Of a stretch of DNA of 64,000 nucleotides, positions 11,676-23,500 are shown in pieces. Where the stretch lies: contig OW051471.1 in NCBI GenBank assembly GCA_932521025.1, forward strand, positions 10,726,001 through 10,790,000, read 5' to 3'. How positions within the stretch are numbered: position 1 is the first letter of the stretch; every line of letters starts with the position of its first letter. A program made the position numbers and the translations under genes. The notes below the pieces were generated by a model that ran no database searches, had not been told where the DNA came from, and was given only the letters and a program-made list of their open reading frames with translations. This DNA comes from Oscheius onirici (taxonomy: Eukaryota; Nematoda; Chromadorea; Rhabditida; Rhabditidae).

Positions 11676-12577
11676 ATGTACGTCCCCGGTGATCGCCCCA
11701 ATTTCCCAGAAGAGTTCTGGACTGACAGTCCTGTCCATGTTTCAAAGGTAAGTCTTTTTTTCTAGTATACTAATCTTTTTTAGCTCAGTGACCGAGAGTT
11801 TAAAAGGTACAAAGGGTACCTTATCAGCATAGTCAAAGAACGTGGTAAAGATACTTGGGACGATTACATGAAGAATCAGTACTTGTCGGTCGTTAGGAGA
11901 AGAGCAAGGGTTTCTCTTCCGCTACCAGAACCAGTGGACCTGAACACGCTGGAACACGATGATCTGATGGCCGTCTTCTCGAAGGTTTGCAGCTCAATTT
12001 AATTTCGATATCAACGCGTTCACGTGCTCAATTTGGCTAAAAAAAGTAATAATTTAGATGCACTCACGATCCTTCATACGGTCGATGCAAATGTGCAAGG
12101 TCATAAAAGATATGATCTGCAACGATCTCACTAAATTCCATGTCTGGGCCCAGCACGGAAGTCTTATTTTCTATGGTCAAAATGAATTTGAAGATGACAC
12201 GGATAACTATGAGGTGAGTACCCATCAAAAATCAGAATGTTCAGAAAGAATGTATACAACTAATGCGTGGCGCCCATGTTGGAATAAGAGGAAGGCACAA
12301 TATGACCGATCCTACTTCAATTCTACCGTTCTCTTTCGATGGTTCGCTTTATCACTGGGATGGAAGCTTTCTTCACCTGCTCAGCAGAATAAAGTGGCCG
12401 ATAAGAAATGGTCAAATTCGTATGAACAAAGAACGGGTTAGAAGAATGAACAGACTCGGCGGGACTGTCAAACCATGGATGATGGATTCGGATGTGGTTT
12501 GCTCTGATTTGAAGGATAGTGTGGAACTGTACAAGCAGATCGTAAGAGGGATAAACACTGCTAGAAAATGCGCGTAA
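11676..12577 (+). CDS. Unknown protein, four exons, 253 aa
   Basis: Exons 11676-11747, 11784-11984, 12058-12213 and 12245-12577 all end in phase 0 with GT-AG introns of 31-73 bp and give an uninterrupted 253-residue protein. The N-terminus is rich in charged residues (ERGKDTWDDYM, then VRRRARVSLPLPEP). The C-terminal third is rich in aromatic residues (SFDGSLYHWDGSFLHLL) and then basic (NKERVRRMNRLGG). There is no signal peptide, membrane segment or motif I recognise. It starts about 160 bp after the srd-like gene on the same strand. The clean splice phases argue for a real gene; I assign no function. Confidence 0.65.
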
Positions 12578-12921
12578 AGTGTGCTATTTTTTGTGGAAAG
12601 ACGAAAAACTTGACACCTATTTCGAGCATAAACCTTTTACGTCCCATTAAACGGATGTTCCAAATACCGTGAAAGTTCTTTTCTTTGGTCAAAATCACAA
12701 CTTTGCAGAACACCAAAATGCTGAAAAATGACGTCTTGACTCCCAAAAACATGAATACGTAATTGCGTATCTTTTGTAAGGGGATGGTCTATTAGACCTT
12801 TTACGATAGGTTGAAAGTTTTTCCTGACATGGGCCCAGCTATGAAGTTTTTGTTTAACTATGCACCTTAAAGGCCGAAAGCTTTGATATTCTGGCTTAGA
12901 TACTCTAAAAACCATTTACAG

Positions 12922-13449
12922 GAACCAAGGATGATTAATATCGATTCATTTTGGAAGTACTCCAGTGATGATCCGGAAGCATGTTTGGAGGAAGTCTTAC
13001 ACAACTTCAATGCTGTCACTCTGACTGATTGTCCGATTGTCGACCTGGTTAATGTTAGTGACAAAGCCGAACCCAAATTTACAGAAATTCAGAAATGACG
13101 CTCAGGAGAGTGGACTTACAAGACCACAACTTTCATCGGAACTGCTGTAAGTTATTCTCGAAGAACAAGGAGGGACAAAGAGACACAATGGTTTTTTGTG
13201 TCAAACCCAGACAATGTTCATCTGGTAGTGAAAATCTCTCGTCGTTACAAAAACTGCTATGATTTCACAATACAAACCGATATCCGACTCTTGTCCGATT
13301 TGATTTATCTCCGCTTGAATAAGTTCTGTGAAGACCAGAACGTTTTGGACTATTCTGGTTACAAAGGAGATACCGATTCCCCAGTTGATGTCAATGTTTT
13401 CCGTGATCTTTTACGTGCTTACGATAGTAAGCCCAGCCCTTGTGAGTGA
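12922..13449 (+). pseudogene. Unknown coding region with one in-frame TGA
   Basis: After a TTTACAG acceptor at 12919-12921 an open frame encodes MINIDSFWKYSSDDPEACL and continues to a TGA at 13096-13098. The same frame then runs open to a second stop at 13447 through KETQWFFVSNPDNVHLVV. The amino-acid composition on both sides of the TGA looks coding. Either this is a gene broken by one stop or the TGA lies in a short intron I could not define. There is no recognised domain and no upstream start. The 300 bp before it (12578-12921) hold nothing identifiable. Confidence 0.4.
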
Positions 13450-13950
13450 TTCTCCGTGACAATAAAGTTTTCAAAAACATAAAGGGACTGTCAGAAGAGA
13501 GGTTAAAAAAAGCAATCAGGGGTATCGGGGCATTTCGTCCGACAGCCTTACCTCGGAGTCCCGGCAACCAGAAACAGCACAATAATTGGATAAACTTCGC
13601 TCCCTTTTTGTATTCTGGATATGACTAGCAGTTTTTTCAAACACAACATTTGACATTTAATTTGGCTTGTAAACACTCGAATGTTCAGTAGATCCGTGAC
13701 GAGATCAACAGTGAAAATGTTTTCAGATTCCAAAATTTGGTTAAATTTCTCTAAGCGAAATTATACGTGTCTTCTCGAGGCCTCAACACGTTCTTCCTAT
13801 CTCCTTTCTTTTGAGGTGGACAATTGAAATTTCCGAGCTGTGTGAAGTGACATCTTTTGTTCTGGGATTTTTGTACAAAATAAAGCCTGTGGGCTAGACT
13901 ATTCTTCCGGTATATTAGGTCTGTTAAAAAGGAGAAGAAGACCAAGACCC

Positions 13951-14207
13951 ATGATTCTCGTCCATCTAGTGTTGTTCATCTTTTCCGTGAAATCTAGTCT
14001 CCAATGCAAGACTAGTCGAGTCCCTGAAGGTACCTTATAGTTTGTGTTTCTGATTCACATCTTTCTTCAGTGACAACCACAACAATTACGGAAGCTCCAA
14101 GGCAATGTCCGGCAAAATGTAAGAAAGAAGACATACCTTCACACGTTCAAACATCTGGACCTCCTCCTGGCTGTGCTGATGGCAGAGGAGAAATGACGCA
14201 AGTATGA
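13951..14207 (+). CDS. Small secreted Thr/Cys-containing protein
   Basis: Exons 13951-14029 and 14071-14207 give 71 residues: a signal peptide starting MILVHLVLFIFSV, a short TTTTITEAP stretch, then a segment with four cysteines (C-x3-C within RQCPAKCKK, and PPPGCADG). The last codons CAA GTATGA contain a possible donor (GTATGA), so the gene may have continued and been cut by the LINE fragment that follows within 300 bp. No family was recognised. 13450-13950 upstream and 14208-14490 downstream hold nothing else I can support. Confidence 0.5.
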
Positions 14208-14489
14208 TGAAATCAAGCATTAGCAAAATTGGGAAAGAAAGATCTCGATGGAAATATAGACAAATATAGCAGCGTGGTGTACTGAATTCAACGCTAAATT
14301 AATTTGTTTATCTGTCGGAATCTGGACGTTTAAGTTTAACGACAACACTGATTTTACGCGCATTTTCAATAATTCCGACACTCAAAGGATAATAAAGAAC
14401 GACCAGTTAACAATTTGTATGCTTAGAGAGCAGACACCGTGTTTATCCAATCCAGGACAGGACTCTAGACTGCAGATGTCCTCACATCT

Positions 14490-15500
14490 TAATCTTGGAA
14501 GTCCACGCCGCGCTAAATAAGATGAAAGAAAACAGAAGTCCAGGCGGAGATAATGTATCCATAAAAACACTGAAAGCTGGAGGAGAACGAGTAGTGAAAT
14601 TTATAACCGATATGTTCAACTACTGTCTTGATTCTGGCCGACTACCCCAATCTCTGTCAGACGGCTGCATGATTCTCATTCCAAAAAAAGGGGAGAATTG
14701 ATAAATCTGTCCAACTGGAGGCCGATCACATTACTTTCCGTATTCCACAAGCTGTTATCGTCCATTCTGATAGGGCAAAAGACTGTTGGTAAATGGAAAA
14801 CTCTTGACACATCTTGCCTATGCCGACGACGTGATTCTGCTCGGAAAGACGGCTAAAGATGTGGAATTCATGCTGTCCAATCTGGAAGAGGAGGAATATA
14901 AAGTGGGTCTCAAAGTGAACCGTAAAAAGACCAAATGGATGACAACCTTTTCAACAGTACATCATTCGATCAGTCTAAATGGAAGCCTATTGTAATTGAC
15001 TCTGATTTCGTTTATGTGGGATCGAAGCTGTCTGCCGATGGCGAGATGACCAAAGAAAGAAATATGTAGGCGAGTGCAGTTAGGGTGGGCTTCATTTTTT
15101 AACGACAAGGAGGTCTACTACTCAAAGATGACTCCATTGAAACTGAAAAAGAAGCTGTTCGAAATGAAGGTTTTACCCACGTTACTATACGGACTGGAAG
15201 GAGCCGGTTTAAAGAAGACGGAAGAAATGGCTCTAGCTATTGGTCAGCGAAAAATGGAGAGAAAGATGGTCCGCTTGTCGCTTCTGGATCATATCTCGAA
15301 TGAGACCATCCGTAGCAGGACGAAGCTAAAGCTAAAGGAAGTCGTAGATGAATACAAAATGCATCTGTTCGACTGAGCATGGAAGGTTGCGAATGAAGAC
15401 GGCAATTGCTGAACTAAAATTATCGAAGAATGGACCCCAAATCGTACAAGGACAGCTGGACGACCTCCACACAGGTGGAGACATCTACTCTCGGCCAAGC
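14490..15500 (+). mobile_element. Broken non-LTR (RTE-like) retrotransposon fragment
   Basis: The pieces are those of a LINE reverse transcriptase. A finger region has NRSPGGDNVS and GRLPQSLSDGCMILIPKKG, followed by NWRPITLLSVFHKLL, then the catalytic palm motif HLAYADDVILLGK (near 14810), then FVYVGSKLSADGEMTKE, and a C-terminal thumb with KKLFEMKVLPTLLYGLE and DHISNETIRSRTKLK. Part of the palm between about 14765 and 14785 is deleted and several stops and frame changes break the frame, so it is inactive. A related 3' piece occurs at 58.8 kb and a related C-terminus at 61.3 kb. Confidence 0.85.
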
Positions 15501-15727
15501 TTGGTCCAACATTTTCAACAATCGCCAGAAAACTTCCCCGGACTGAATACAGAAAAATTTAATTTTATCTGGTTTTCTGTCTATCATTATCTGTCTTGGA
15601 ACCTGTAAGATTTCAAGCGTTTGAACTAATGTCCGGTTTTATACGGGTTGTCTGACTTTCTACTTTAGATGCTAAAAATGCTTGACTATGCGCACGCCTG
15701 TATTATTCCACAAGATCAAATATAAAA

Positions 15728-15733
15728 CAGGTG
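15728..15733 (+). promoter_or_regulatory. E-box CAGGTG upstream of receptor gene
   Basis: CAGGTG lies 46 bp before the start codon at 15774. The same hexamer lies 37 bp before the ATG at 55733 and 40 bp before the ATG at 62318. E-boxes near the start have been linked to chemoreceptor expression in particular sensory neurons of C. elegans; that this one is used is an inference. Confidence 0.4.
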
Positions 15734-15773
15734 TTTTTTATGTCGCAACCCAGAACACACTATCATACTTCAG

Positions 15774-17576
15774 ATGTTTTCAGCGACATTCATATCACCA
15801 TTCGCTTTTGTTCAGCTATTCGCTAGTATCTGCTCTACTCTACTCAATGTTATCTTACTGTATGCCATTACGAAACACACACCTCATAAAATGCACGACA
15901 TTAAGCCCATTCTTCTTGTCAATACTGTCAGTTTTTGTTCAGTTCATGAAAGCACTGTTGTGGAACAATACCTTGACTGCTGGGAAAACAAAATTTCTTC
16001 AGTAACTAGCCGAAATTTTTCAGATAACAGAACTACTTGCAGCCAACGCCGGTGTTTTTGGCTGCAATTCCGAGTATCTATACCCACTTCCGGTATGGAA
16101 AATGAACGGTTACTTTTCAGTTTTTAGAAGAAGTGGCGGTATTATTGCAGTACGTTTCTGCTGGTTTCTATGAACAAATTTTCAGCTTGTAACATTTATG
16201 AATCTCATAGCTTTCACAATTGTTTGTGTTTTCCAGTGTTCACTTTATCGCTACCTCGTGAATGTTAGCTTTAAAAATGTTCATCTGAGATATTACTGGT
16301 AAGGAGAGAGTTAATGAATGTCAAAAAACTGTTACAGGTTCATTCCCCTAAACCTAATCATTTTTGGTTTCATTGAAGTTGCGGGTCTAGTCTTGGCAAA
16401 ATATGCCTTTCTACTTGATGATCAGGTCTGTTTGTCGCGGATTGCTGTTCACCTAAGTTCGAATATTTGATTTGGTACAGAATAAATGAATAACGAAAAA
16501 AGGCAATAAACATGTTCAAGGGAGTGAGGAGAGCAAAAATTAGAAGAACAGCCATAAACAAACAAAAAGGTTTGAAAAAAGTTGAACTGTACATCCACAG
16601 GAATCGTCAGCTCGAAACTTTTAAGATGCCAGAGAAAATGCTTCTTTCTGCCAACATTAGCTACAGAAAATGGGGAGCAAATTTTTCAAGTTAGCAGCAA
16701 TTTTTGGTTTCTTAACAGACAAGTGTTGACAGCAAGCACAATCGGTTACACAGAGTAACTGGATGCTACTTGAGCAAAACTTGGATTGCTCTTAGATACT
16801 ATTCGGGCAAGGTGTGCCCTTTTCCTTCATATTTCCTTCAACATAATCGGATACAGTAAACAGTTTTGCCAGATGTTAAAACGTTTATTTCTGGGAGAAA
16901 CATGTTTTTTCTATCCATTTAGCTCACTTTAATCTCCCTCATTTCGTATTCCAGGGTCTCATGCGCTATGCTCAAAACCACAGACTGACGTATCTCCTTC
17001 CTCAAATCAATTTCCAAGACGACGCTCTTTTGGTAGTTGACGTATGTTCACCGTTGACAATTGTAACAAGTAAGAACATGTGCTCACCTGAACACAAAAC
17101 TTTTCAGCTGTCGTCATGATTGGAACAATGATTTTTACAGGCTTGGGCGTTTGTATTCTATCCGTGCTGACTCATCTGAATTTGAACAGACTGTTCAGGA
17201 GGTCCTTGACAAATATAGTTCATTTCAAGCAACAGAGAAAAATCACATTAATGTTATTAACACAGGTAAATTTTTCCTCGAAAATTGAAGTTTCATTTTT
17301 TAGGGCTTTCTGCCACTTTTGACTTGTACAGTATTTTGCATAGCGGCCCTTCCCGCACTTCTGGACTTTTCCAATTGTAATAGTCCTTCCAAGCTTAACT
17401 TTGATGTGATTTTGACCATGATCGATTGCTATCCACTGGTCAGTAGTATGCTGACAGCTACGCTTACAACTCCCTATTACAAGTTCATCAAAGCTACTGT
17501 ATTGTGCAGGAAAAAGAAGCCTATCATACTGCCCGTCATTACAATCTCAAAAAGTGATCATCACCATAAACTTTGA
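15774..17576 (+). CDS. 7TM chemoreceptor, class unassigned
   Basis: Exons 15774-15926, 16024-16149, 16186-16298, 16338-16425, 16955-17069, 17108-17265 and 17304-17576 join in phase to about 341 residues with seven hydrophobic segments. TM1 includes LNVILLYAITKHTP, TM2 runs across the exon 1/2 joint (ILLVNT-ITELLA), TM5 is VVMIGTMIFTGLGVCIL, and the end has DCYPLVSSMLTATLTTPYYKF followed by a basic tail. The layout is that of the nematode Str-superfamily chemoreceptors (classes H/I/J/R group); I cannot choose the class. Intron 4 is 529 bp. An E-box CAGGTG lies 46 bp before the ATG, as in two other receptor genes of this window. Confidence 0.8.
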
Positions 17577-18111
17577 CGGCTCTTTCTAATAGGTAGAACC
17601 AGATTTCTTAAAAACAATTCACGGGATAAGTAGTTGCTCGAGATTTTTTGGTTCGATTCCGCATCGAAATACTTTTTTTTGCTAGGTTATCGAGTACGCT
17701 AATTACAAATAAGATGAAAGTAGGGATTGAAAAGTGAACTGGGAAGCGAGAGCAGTCAAAGACGGCTGGTAGAACTTATTTTTAAAGAGCAATGTTTAAT
17801 GGTTACATCTTTATTAGAAAACAGACTCTGATCGAACATACTTTTATCTTTTGAAGAACTCACGCTAAAGTAGAGGCAAATAAAAATAAAATAGATCAAT
17901 CTGTCACGGAACAATGGAAGATGTCCGTAGTTAATGAGCAAAACAGCAATCGTTCTTCTCTTTTTTAGCAATGACGAATTTACAGCAAAAGCGTTAGATT
18001 ACCGATCGATTTGCAGGGCTGAAAGATATTTTTGTTAGAAAGAAAATCTATGAATTCAGTCATTTGAATCTGGCTATTTGTCGCAGTTCTTTAAGTTTTC
18101 GAGGTCTTCTT
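17577..18111. other. Gene-free stretch between two receptor genes
   Basis: The two receptor genes converge here. Apart from a short tRNA-like B-box string near 17650 (GGTTCGATTCC), which has no tRNA structure around it, I see no gene or repeat. The region is presumably both 3' UTRs. Confidence 0.5.
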
Positions 18112-19665
18112 TTAAACAGTTAAAGAACTGCCGAGAACGGCCCGACAAACACACAAATTGACTAACCTACTGTCCCCTATTGTGCTTGGTGCCTTTCGTC
18201 TGAAAATAGCCCGTCTGTACGGAGCCGTAACCATCAGCATCAGTATTGTTTCAGTTGAACCGTGCAGAGCCTCAATTAGAAGCATCCAGCTGTTTACAAT
18301 GTGTCGCTCAAAGTACCACTGTCTCATGCGGAGATAGACCAAGACTGGAGCTATTCCGAGGGAGAACGGGACCATGACCTGGAATAGATTAAGAAAACTT
18401 TAAAAAAGGACAAACCTGGACAAAAAGAGCGTAAAGGAACATTCGTTGTTGTCGTCTAGTCACCTCGGACAACCGACTGGCATAAAATAACAAAAAGTAG
18501 TAGGGAATGCTCGCCATGAGGACGAAAAAGATGCAAACAGCTAGCATATAGTAGAGCAAAAAGTAGAAATAATATTCGTGGTTGGCGTATTTGAGAACAT
18601 AGGTATTTGAGTCAAAAAAGGACTGCGCGACACATCTTCTCATCTTAAACTCAGTCTCTTTGTTTTGTCTGTTTAGTCTGTCTCTCACTGTCTCTCTGAC
18701 CAAGGCATGCCCAAAATCTGGTACGGAAGCGGATGCGGATTTACCGGAAAATTGCGGATTTGAGCGCTAATTTCAAATATTGCGGATGCGGATTCGGATT
18801 TGAAAATTTTTCATTTAAAATTATAAAAAAAGATGATTTCTGACAAGTTTTTGAACACCGAAATCCGCGCAAACAAAATTTGGTGCGGATTTCAAAATGC
18901 GGATGCGGACGGTCACTTTTTGAGATAATCCGCCCATCCCTGTCTCTGACCATTTACCTTGAAATACTCCCTTTTAGCACCTATTTGGTCTATCGTCATG
19001 AAATAACTGTAATGAGCTGGAAGAAGCATGTTAATGACAAAAGTTATCACCACAAACGTGACCTGAACCAACTTTTTAAACTTTTCTCTAAAGTGGCAAA
19101 CCTGTGTTCTCTTGGAATGTTTCAGTGGATGAAAGCATGGTAGAATTACTTGTGTTCTGTAGTAGAAAAGTGATGATACGGATGCCAAGACACTGCCCAG
19201 TTGAGCTAAGGCAAGGGCAGCCGAAATTTGTGCTGGGACGCCTATCCAGTTGAAGTATCCATGCATTTTGCATCCCCAAATGGGAAACAGAAATTCGGGT
19301 ACGATTAGTAGAGAGAGGTAAATGTCCATAAGAACTATGCTGAAACAAATTATTCAAGTTCTGACTCCTGATTCTGACACTGTCTCTCAGTCTCTCTGAC
19401 TCTCTGTCTTCCTGATCTGGACGCCAATGACATACCAAACTTGATGTCCCAGAAGTAGCCATTTATAGTTGCTCATTTCTTTTGGGCTCTTGTTCAGAAT
19501 AAAGTAGAATCCAGCAAAATCAATTGGAAGAGTTATGGCTGCCGATCCTTTGGTAATGTAGTGAAAGACGTCTGTCGGTTCTCGATCACAATAGGTCACA
19601 TTTCCCCACTCGGGAAGATATCCCGTTCTCGGAACGTAATTGGGATCGTCAGTGTAGTTTTGCAT
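18112..19665 (-). CDS. 7TM chemoreceptor, class H (srh)-like
   Basis: Minus-strand exons 19436-19665, 18958-19339, 18416-18643 and 18112-18378 join in phase to about 368 residues. The N-terminal YCDREP cysteine region, the NKSPKEMSNYKWLLLGHQV stretch between TM1 and TM2, and a C-terminus with HGSTETILMLMVTAPYRRAIF are hallmark positions of class H (srh) receptors. Intron 2 contains a complete hAT MITE (18701-18942). The exon 3 acceptor could be either of two AG sites six bases apart. Stretches of GTCTCTCAG-like simple sequence occur in introns 1 and 2. The gene appears intact; its ligand is unknown. Confidence 0.85.
18701..18942. mobile_element. hAT-type MITE (242 bp) in receptor intron
   Basis: Ends CAAGGCATGCCCAAAATC and (reverse complement of the right end) CAGGGATGGGCGGATTATC pair with each other. 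A perfect 8-bp target duplication, TCTCTGAC, lies at 18693-18700 and 18943-18950. The inside repeats the word GCGGATTTG/GCGGATGCGGA. It sits in an intron of the class H-like receptor. Confidence 0.9.
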
Positions 19666-19876
19666 CTAAATAGGCAAAATTTGGGGTATCGAACAAGTAG
19701 ATATGGGCTTTAACAAAAGGCAAAGGAAAACGTGATCTATTCTGAAGAAAATTTCATGCCGATCAAATCGGAGTAATTTGATTCAGAACTCTATTCATTC
19801 TTCCGTTAATCTCTCCCGCTCTGATTGAATTCCCTAATATTCCCACTTGTTCCTCATTTGATTAGACTTTTATTCT

Positions 19877-20063
19877 ACGAAGCATCTTCAGCAGTCAGGA
19901 CTCCCGTCTCCTCGCAGATATCTTCGCAACTCATGACCAAGGCCGTCGAAACGTCTTCTTCCATCTTCTATGCTTCTTCTTTCATCTTGATCAGTTGTCT
20001 CGTCGAATTCCTCTTCAGCAGTAGAATCTCATCGGTAGACATCTCAGCCCATCGTGAACTCTC
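19877..20063 (-). pseudogene. Short minus-strand ORF with one internal stop
   Basis: On the minus strand, ATG at about 20063 opens MESSRWAEMSTDEILLLKRN and reads through a single TAG to ...CEDICEETGVLTAEDAS and a stop, followed at once by AATAAA. The charged, helix-like composition and the poly(A) signal suggest a real but broken small gene or retrocopy. No family was recognised. 20064-20540 has no other feature. Confidence 0.3.
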
Positions 20064-20540
20064 CATCGCTGACGAACAAACAAATGATCTACTACTGAAA
20101 TGATTAGCACGTTTTTAATTCAAAACAAGGCGAAAAATTAAATTAAAGATCTACATGACTCGAATATAGGCTCCGAACACGGAAAGGAAGTGGCTCCTCA
20201 GATCTCTGGGCAGAGTAAGCACAAAAAAGAGAACGAAACTTACACCACTGTTTTACACTCTCAACTTCTTTTTCTCGATCGTAGATGCTCAAATTGTTCT
20301 TATAGATAAGTCAATCGTCCGGTCGTCCCAAACTTTAATCTCGGGTCTCATTAAACTCTTCATTAAATTCTCTAGACCAGTTTTAAGATTGCTCTCTGTA
20401 AGGAATGTTTATAATTTCGATTCACATAAGCGGAAATGGAAACGTACACACACACTAAACATATGCTAAGGTATAAATATTACGTTAACTACCGCAGTAT
20501 GTACAGACACAGTTTGTGACGGCTTAAAGTCCAACGACTC

Positions 20541-23500
20541 TTAACGTCTAAGGTATCCGGAAGCCTTCTCGGGAATCTCCTCGTGATGATCTCCTTCAGC
20601 AGCCTCGTCGTAGTTCTGCTCGTGATCGGAGCTGTCGACGGCGGCGGGAACCTCCTTCTTGGGAGCAGGGGTCACTGGGGCAGCGGGAGCGACAGGAGCA
20701 GGCTCGTTGTAGTTCTGCTCAGGAGCGGGAGCGGGAGCTGGAGTCTCTTCGGGGTAAGTGGGCTGAGCGGGAGCTGGGGCGGGGGCGGGAGCGGGCTCCT
20801 GAAAACTTTCTTATCTATTGGAGAGAAAGTGAATTTACCGGGTAAGAAGAAGTAGGAGCAGGCTGAGAAGGAGCGGGAGCGGGGGCAGGGTGGACAGGGG
20901 CAGGCTAAAACGATGAATGTCAAGAATTTTTAGATTTGAATTGGCCGCCAAAATATTTTGTTCCCGACTACTGGTCTGAAGCAAAGTTTGGTTATTATAC
21001 GATTTTAATTTTGTTCGAAAAACATTTTTGAAGTGACGGTAATGGGAGTTTGTGGAGAAGTCACTTCTACAAGTTTTTGCTGACAAGACTGGAAACATTC
21101 CAAAAGCGGCGCAGTTTTTGAAAATCCAATTTTTGTTTATTTTTTTTAAAATTTACTGTACCTGGTAAGAAGAGGTAGGAGCAGGCTGAGAAGGAGCAGG
21201 AACGGGGGCAGGGTGGACAGGGGCAGGCTGAAACGACGGGTATGAGTACGAATGCGTTCAAGAATTTTGGATTTGAATTGACCGCCAAACTATTTTGTTC
21301 CCGACTACTGGTTTCGAGAAGAGTTTGGGTATATGATTTTAGTTGTGTTCTAAAAAGCATTTTTGAAGTGACAGTTTGTGGAGAAAAGCCACCTCTACAA
21401 GTTTTTGATGACAAGAAGTTCGAAACGTTCCAAAACTGGGGCAGTTTTTTGAACCTCCAATTGTTGCCTCTTTTTTTAAAGTTACTGTACCTGGTAAGAA
21501 GAGGTAGGAGCAGGCTGAGAAGGAGCGGGAGCAGGGGCCGGGGCCGGAGCTGGCTCGGGTTCCTGTAACAAAAACTTTCATTAACCACAATTCTCCACTT
21601 GGTGCAGTACCTGGTAACTGGCAGTGGTGCGTCCAGGAGTGGTGGGTGCGGGAGTGAAAGAAGGTGCCGGAGCGGGAGCCGGGTGAGGAGCAGGGGCAGG
21701 CTGCTCGGGCTCACTGTAATCGCTACCTGGCTGTTCAGGCTGTTCAGGGGCCTCGGGCTGCTCAGCAGTCTCTGGCTGTTCGGCCTCTTCATGAGCCTCA
21801 GGCTGAGGAGCGGGTGCTGGGACTGGTGCAGGAGCTGGTGCAGGCTTTGGTGCAGCAGGAACCGGAGCTGGCTGAGGTGCAGCGGGAACAGGAGCTGGCT
21901 GAGGTGCAGCAGGAAGAGGAGCCGGTTGAGGGGCAGCCGGAACTGGTTTGGGTGCAGGTGCGGCGGGTGCAACACTGTTGTCCTTAAGTGCAAAATTGCT
22001 TTCAGTGACTTATGTATGCAAAAAGTGTGAAAAGTTAAAAACCAACCTCATCTCCGTACTCTTCTCCACCTTCCTGGTTTCCTTCCTCGGCAGTCTCTTC
22101 CTGAGTTTCCTCTTCGTGAGTGGCGGCAGGAGCGGGTTCTTCGTGGATCTGGGCGGGAGCCTGAGGCTGAGGAGCCTGATACTGTCCTCCAGCGGGAGCC
22201 TGAGGAGTCTCAGGAATCGCGGGAGAGATGGCTTCGTGTCCTCCGGTCTGGTACTGTCCTCCGGCAGCAGTCTGTCCACCAGTCTGAGCTCCAGATTCCT
22301 GTCCTCCGACTTCTTGTCCTCCGACGGGTCCCTGCTGGTACTGTCCTCCGGCAGCGGGAGCGGTCTGGGTCTGCTCAAATCCGGCGTTTCCTTGTTCACC
22401 GCCTGTCTGGGCGGCTCCCTCGAATCCAGCGGGTCCTTGAGCATATCCTCCTTGCTGAGCGGGCTGCTGAACTCCTTGCTCGGGTCCGGGAACGACGACG
22501 GAGCTGGCAGGTCCGGATTGGTAACCTCCCTGTTGAACCTGCTGAGGCTGCTGAACGTCAGCGAAAGCGCCTCCAGCTCCCTGGTACTGTTGTCCTCCCT
22601 GCTGTCCTCCGAAGGTCAAGGGAAGGGGCTGAGGAAGAGGCTGAGGAGCTCCGGCCTGAGCGTAGCCTCCCTGAGCTGGCTGACCTCCATAAGGTCCAGG
22701 AGCGGGTCCCTGTCCGCCGTAAGGTCCAGGAGCGGGTCCGGGTCCAGCCTGGGCGTAGCTATTTCCTCCCCAAGGAGCAACAGGGGCCGGAGGAGGGGGA
22801 GGAGGAGGGAAGCTGGGAGCTTGAGCGTAGCTGGGAGGAGGAGGGGGAGGAGCGACAGCGTAACCTCCACCGATCGGAGGACGAGGATAGGCAGCAGCTG
22901 GGGCAGCGTAGCTGAAAATATAATCTTTTCGTAAAAATATTAATCACGCGTTAACAATGTTAAAAAATTTTGCCGAAATTTTATAAATTTAAACCCTCTT
23001 GGCACTTTTTAAGGTACTGTCTCAAAATCCATTCTTTCTTCTATAAACGTGCAAAAACCCTGGTCGCTATTTTTTCTGCCAGAGGCATTAATTGGCGTCA
23101 TCGCCCCTACTCGATTTGCTGAGAAGAAACGGGGTCTAAGTGAGTCGAGGCGAACGGGGGAGGCCACTTTACAGGCGAAAGCAGATATTGCAACGAGTCT
23201 CTCTCTGACTGTCAATTGAGCCACTTTGCGCTTGAGGATCAGAAAGCATTTTTTCATGGGATGATAGGAGAAAAACGGAAACTCACCTTCCGCCGCAAGG
23301 AGGAGCTCCACCGCAGCTGGGCTGAGGAGAGGAACAGCATCCACCTCCGCCGCCACCGAGTCCTCCAATGCATCCCAAGGCTGGGGCTGCGAGCAGCGTC
23401 AACAGGAAGAACTGAAAAAAAGTGAACTTGTTTTAAATGTGAAGCCTCGGTTTGCGGTTAATTTTTTAATTTTGCGAGAAAATCTAGGGCATTTCAACTA

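Noticed and set aside
17640-17665. B-box-like GGTTCGATTCC
   Set aside because: No acceptor, D-arm or anticodon stem can be drawn around it; not a tRNA.
21067-21993. 308-codon minus-strand Leu/Pro/His frame
   Set aside because: It reads through several introns of protein B in another frame.
21948-22934. Long plus-strand open frame (328 codons, Ser/Gly/Leu-rich)
   Set aside because: It is the antisense shadow of the repetitive exon 3 of proline-rich protein B; the minus strand has the signal peptide, splice sites and paralogue.
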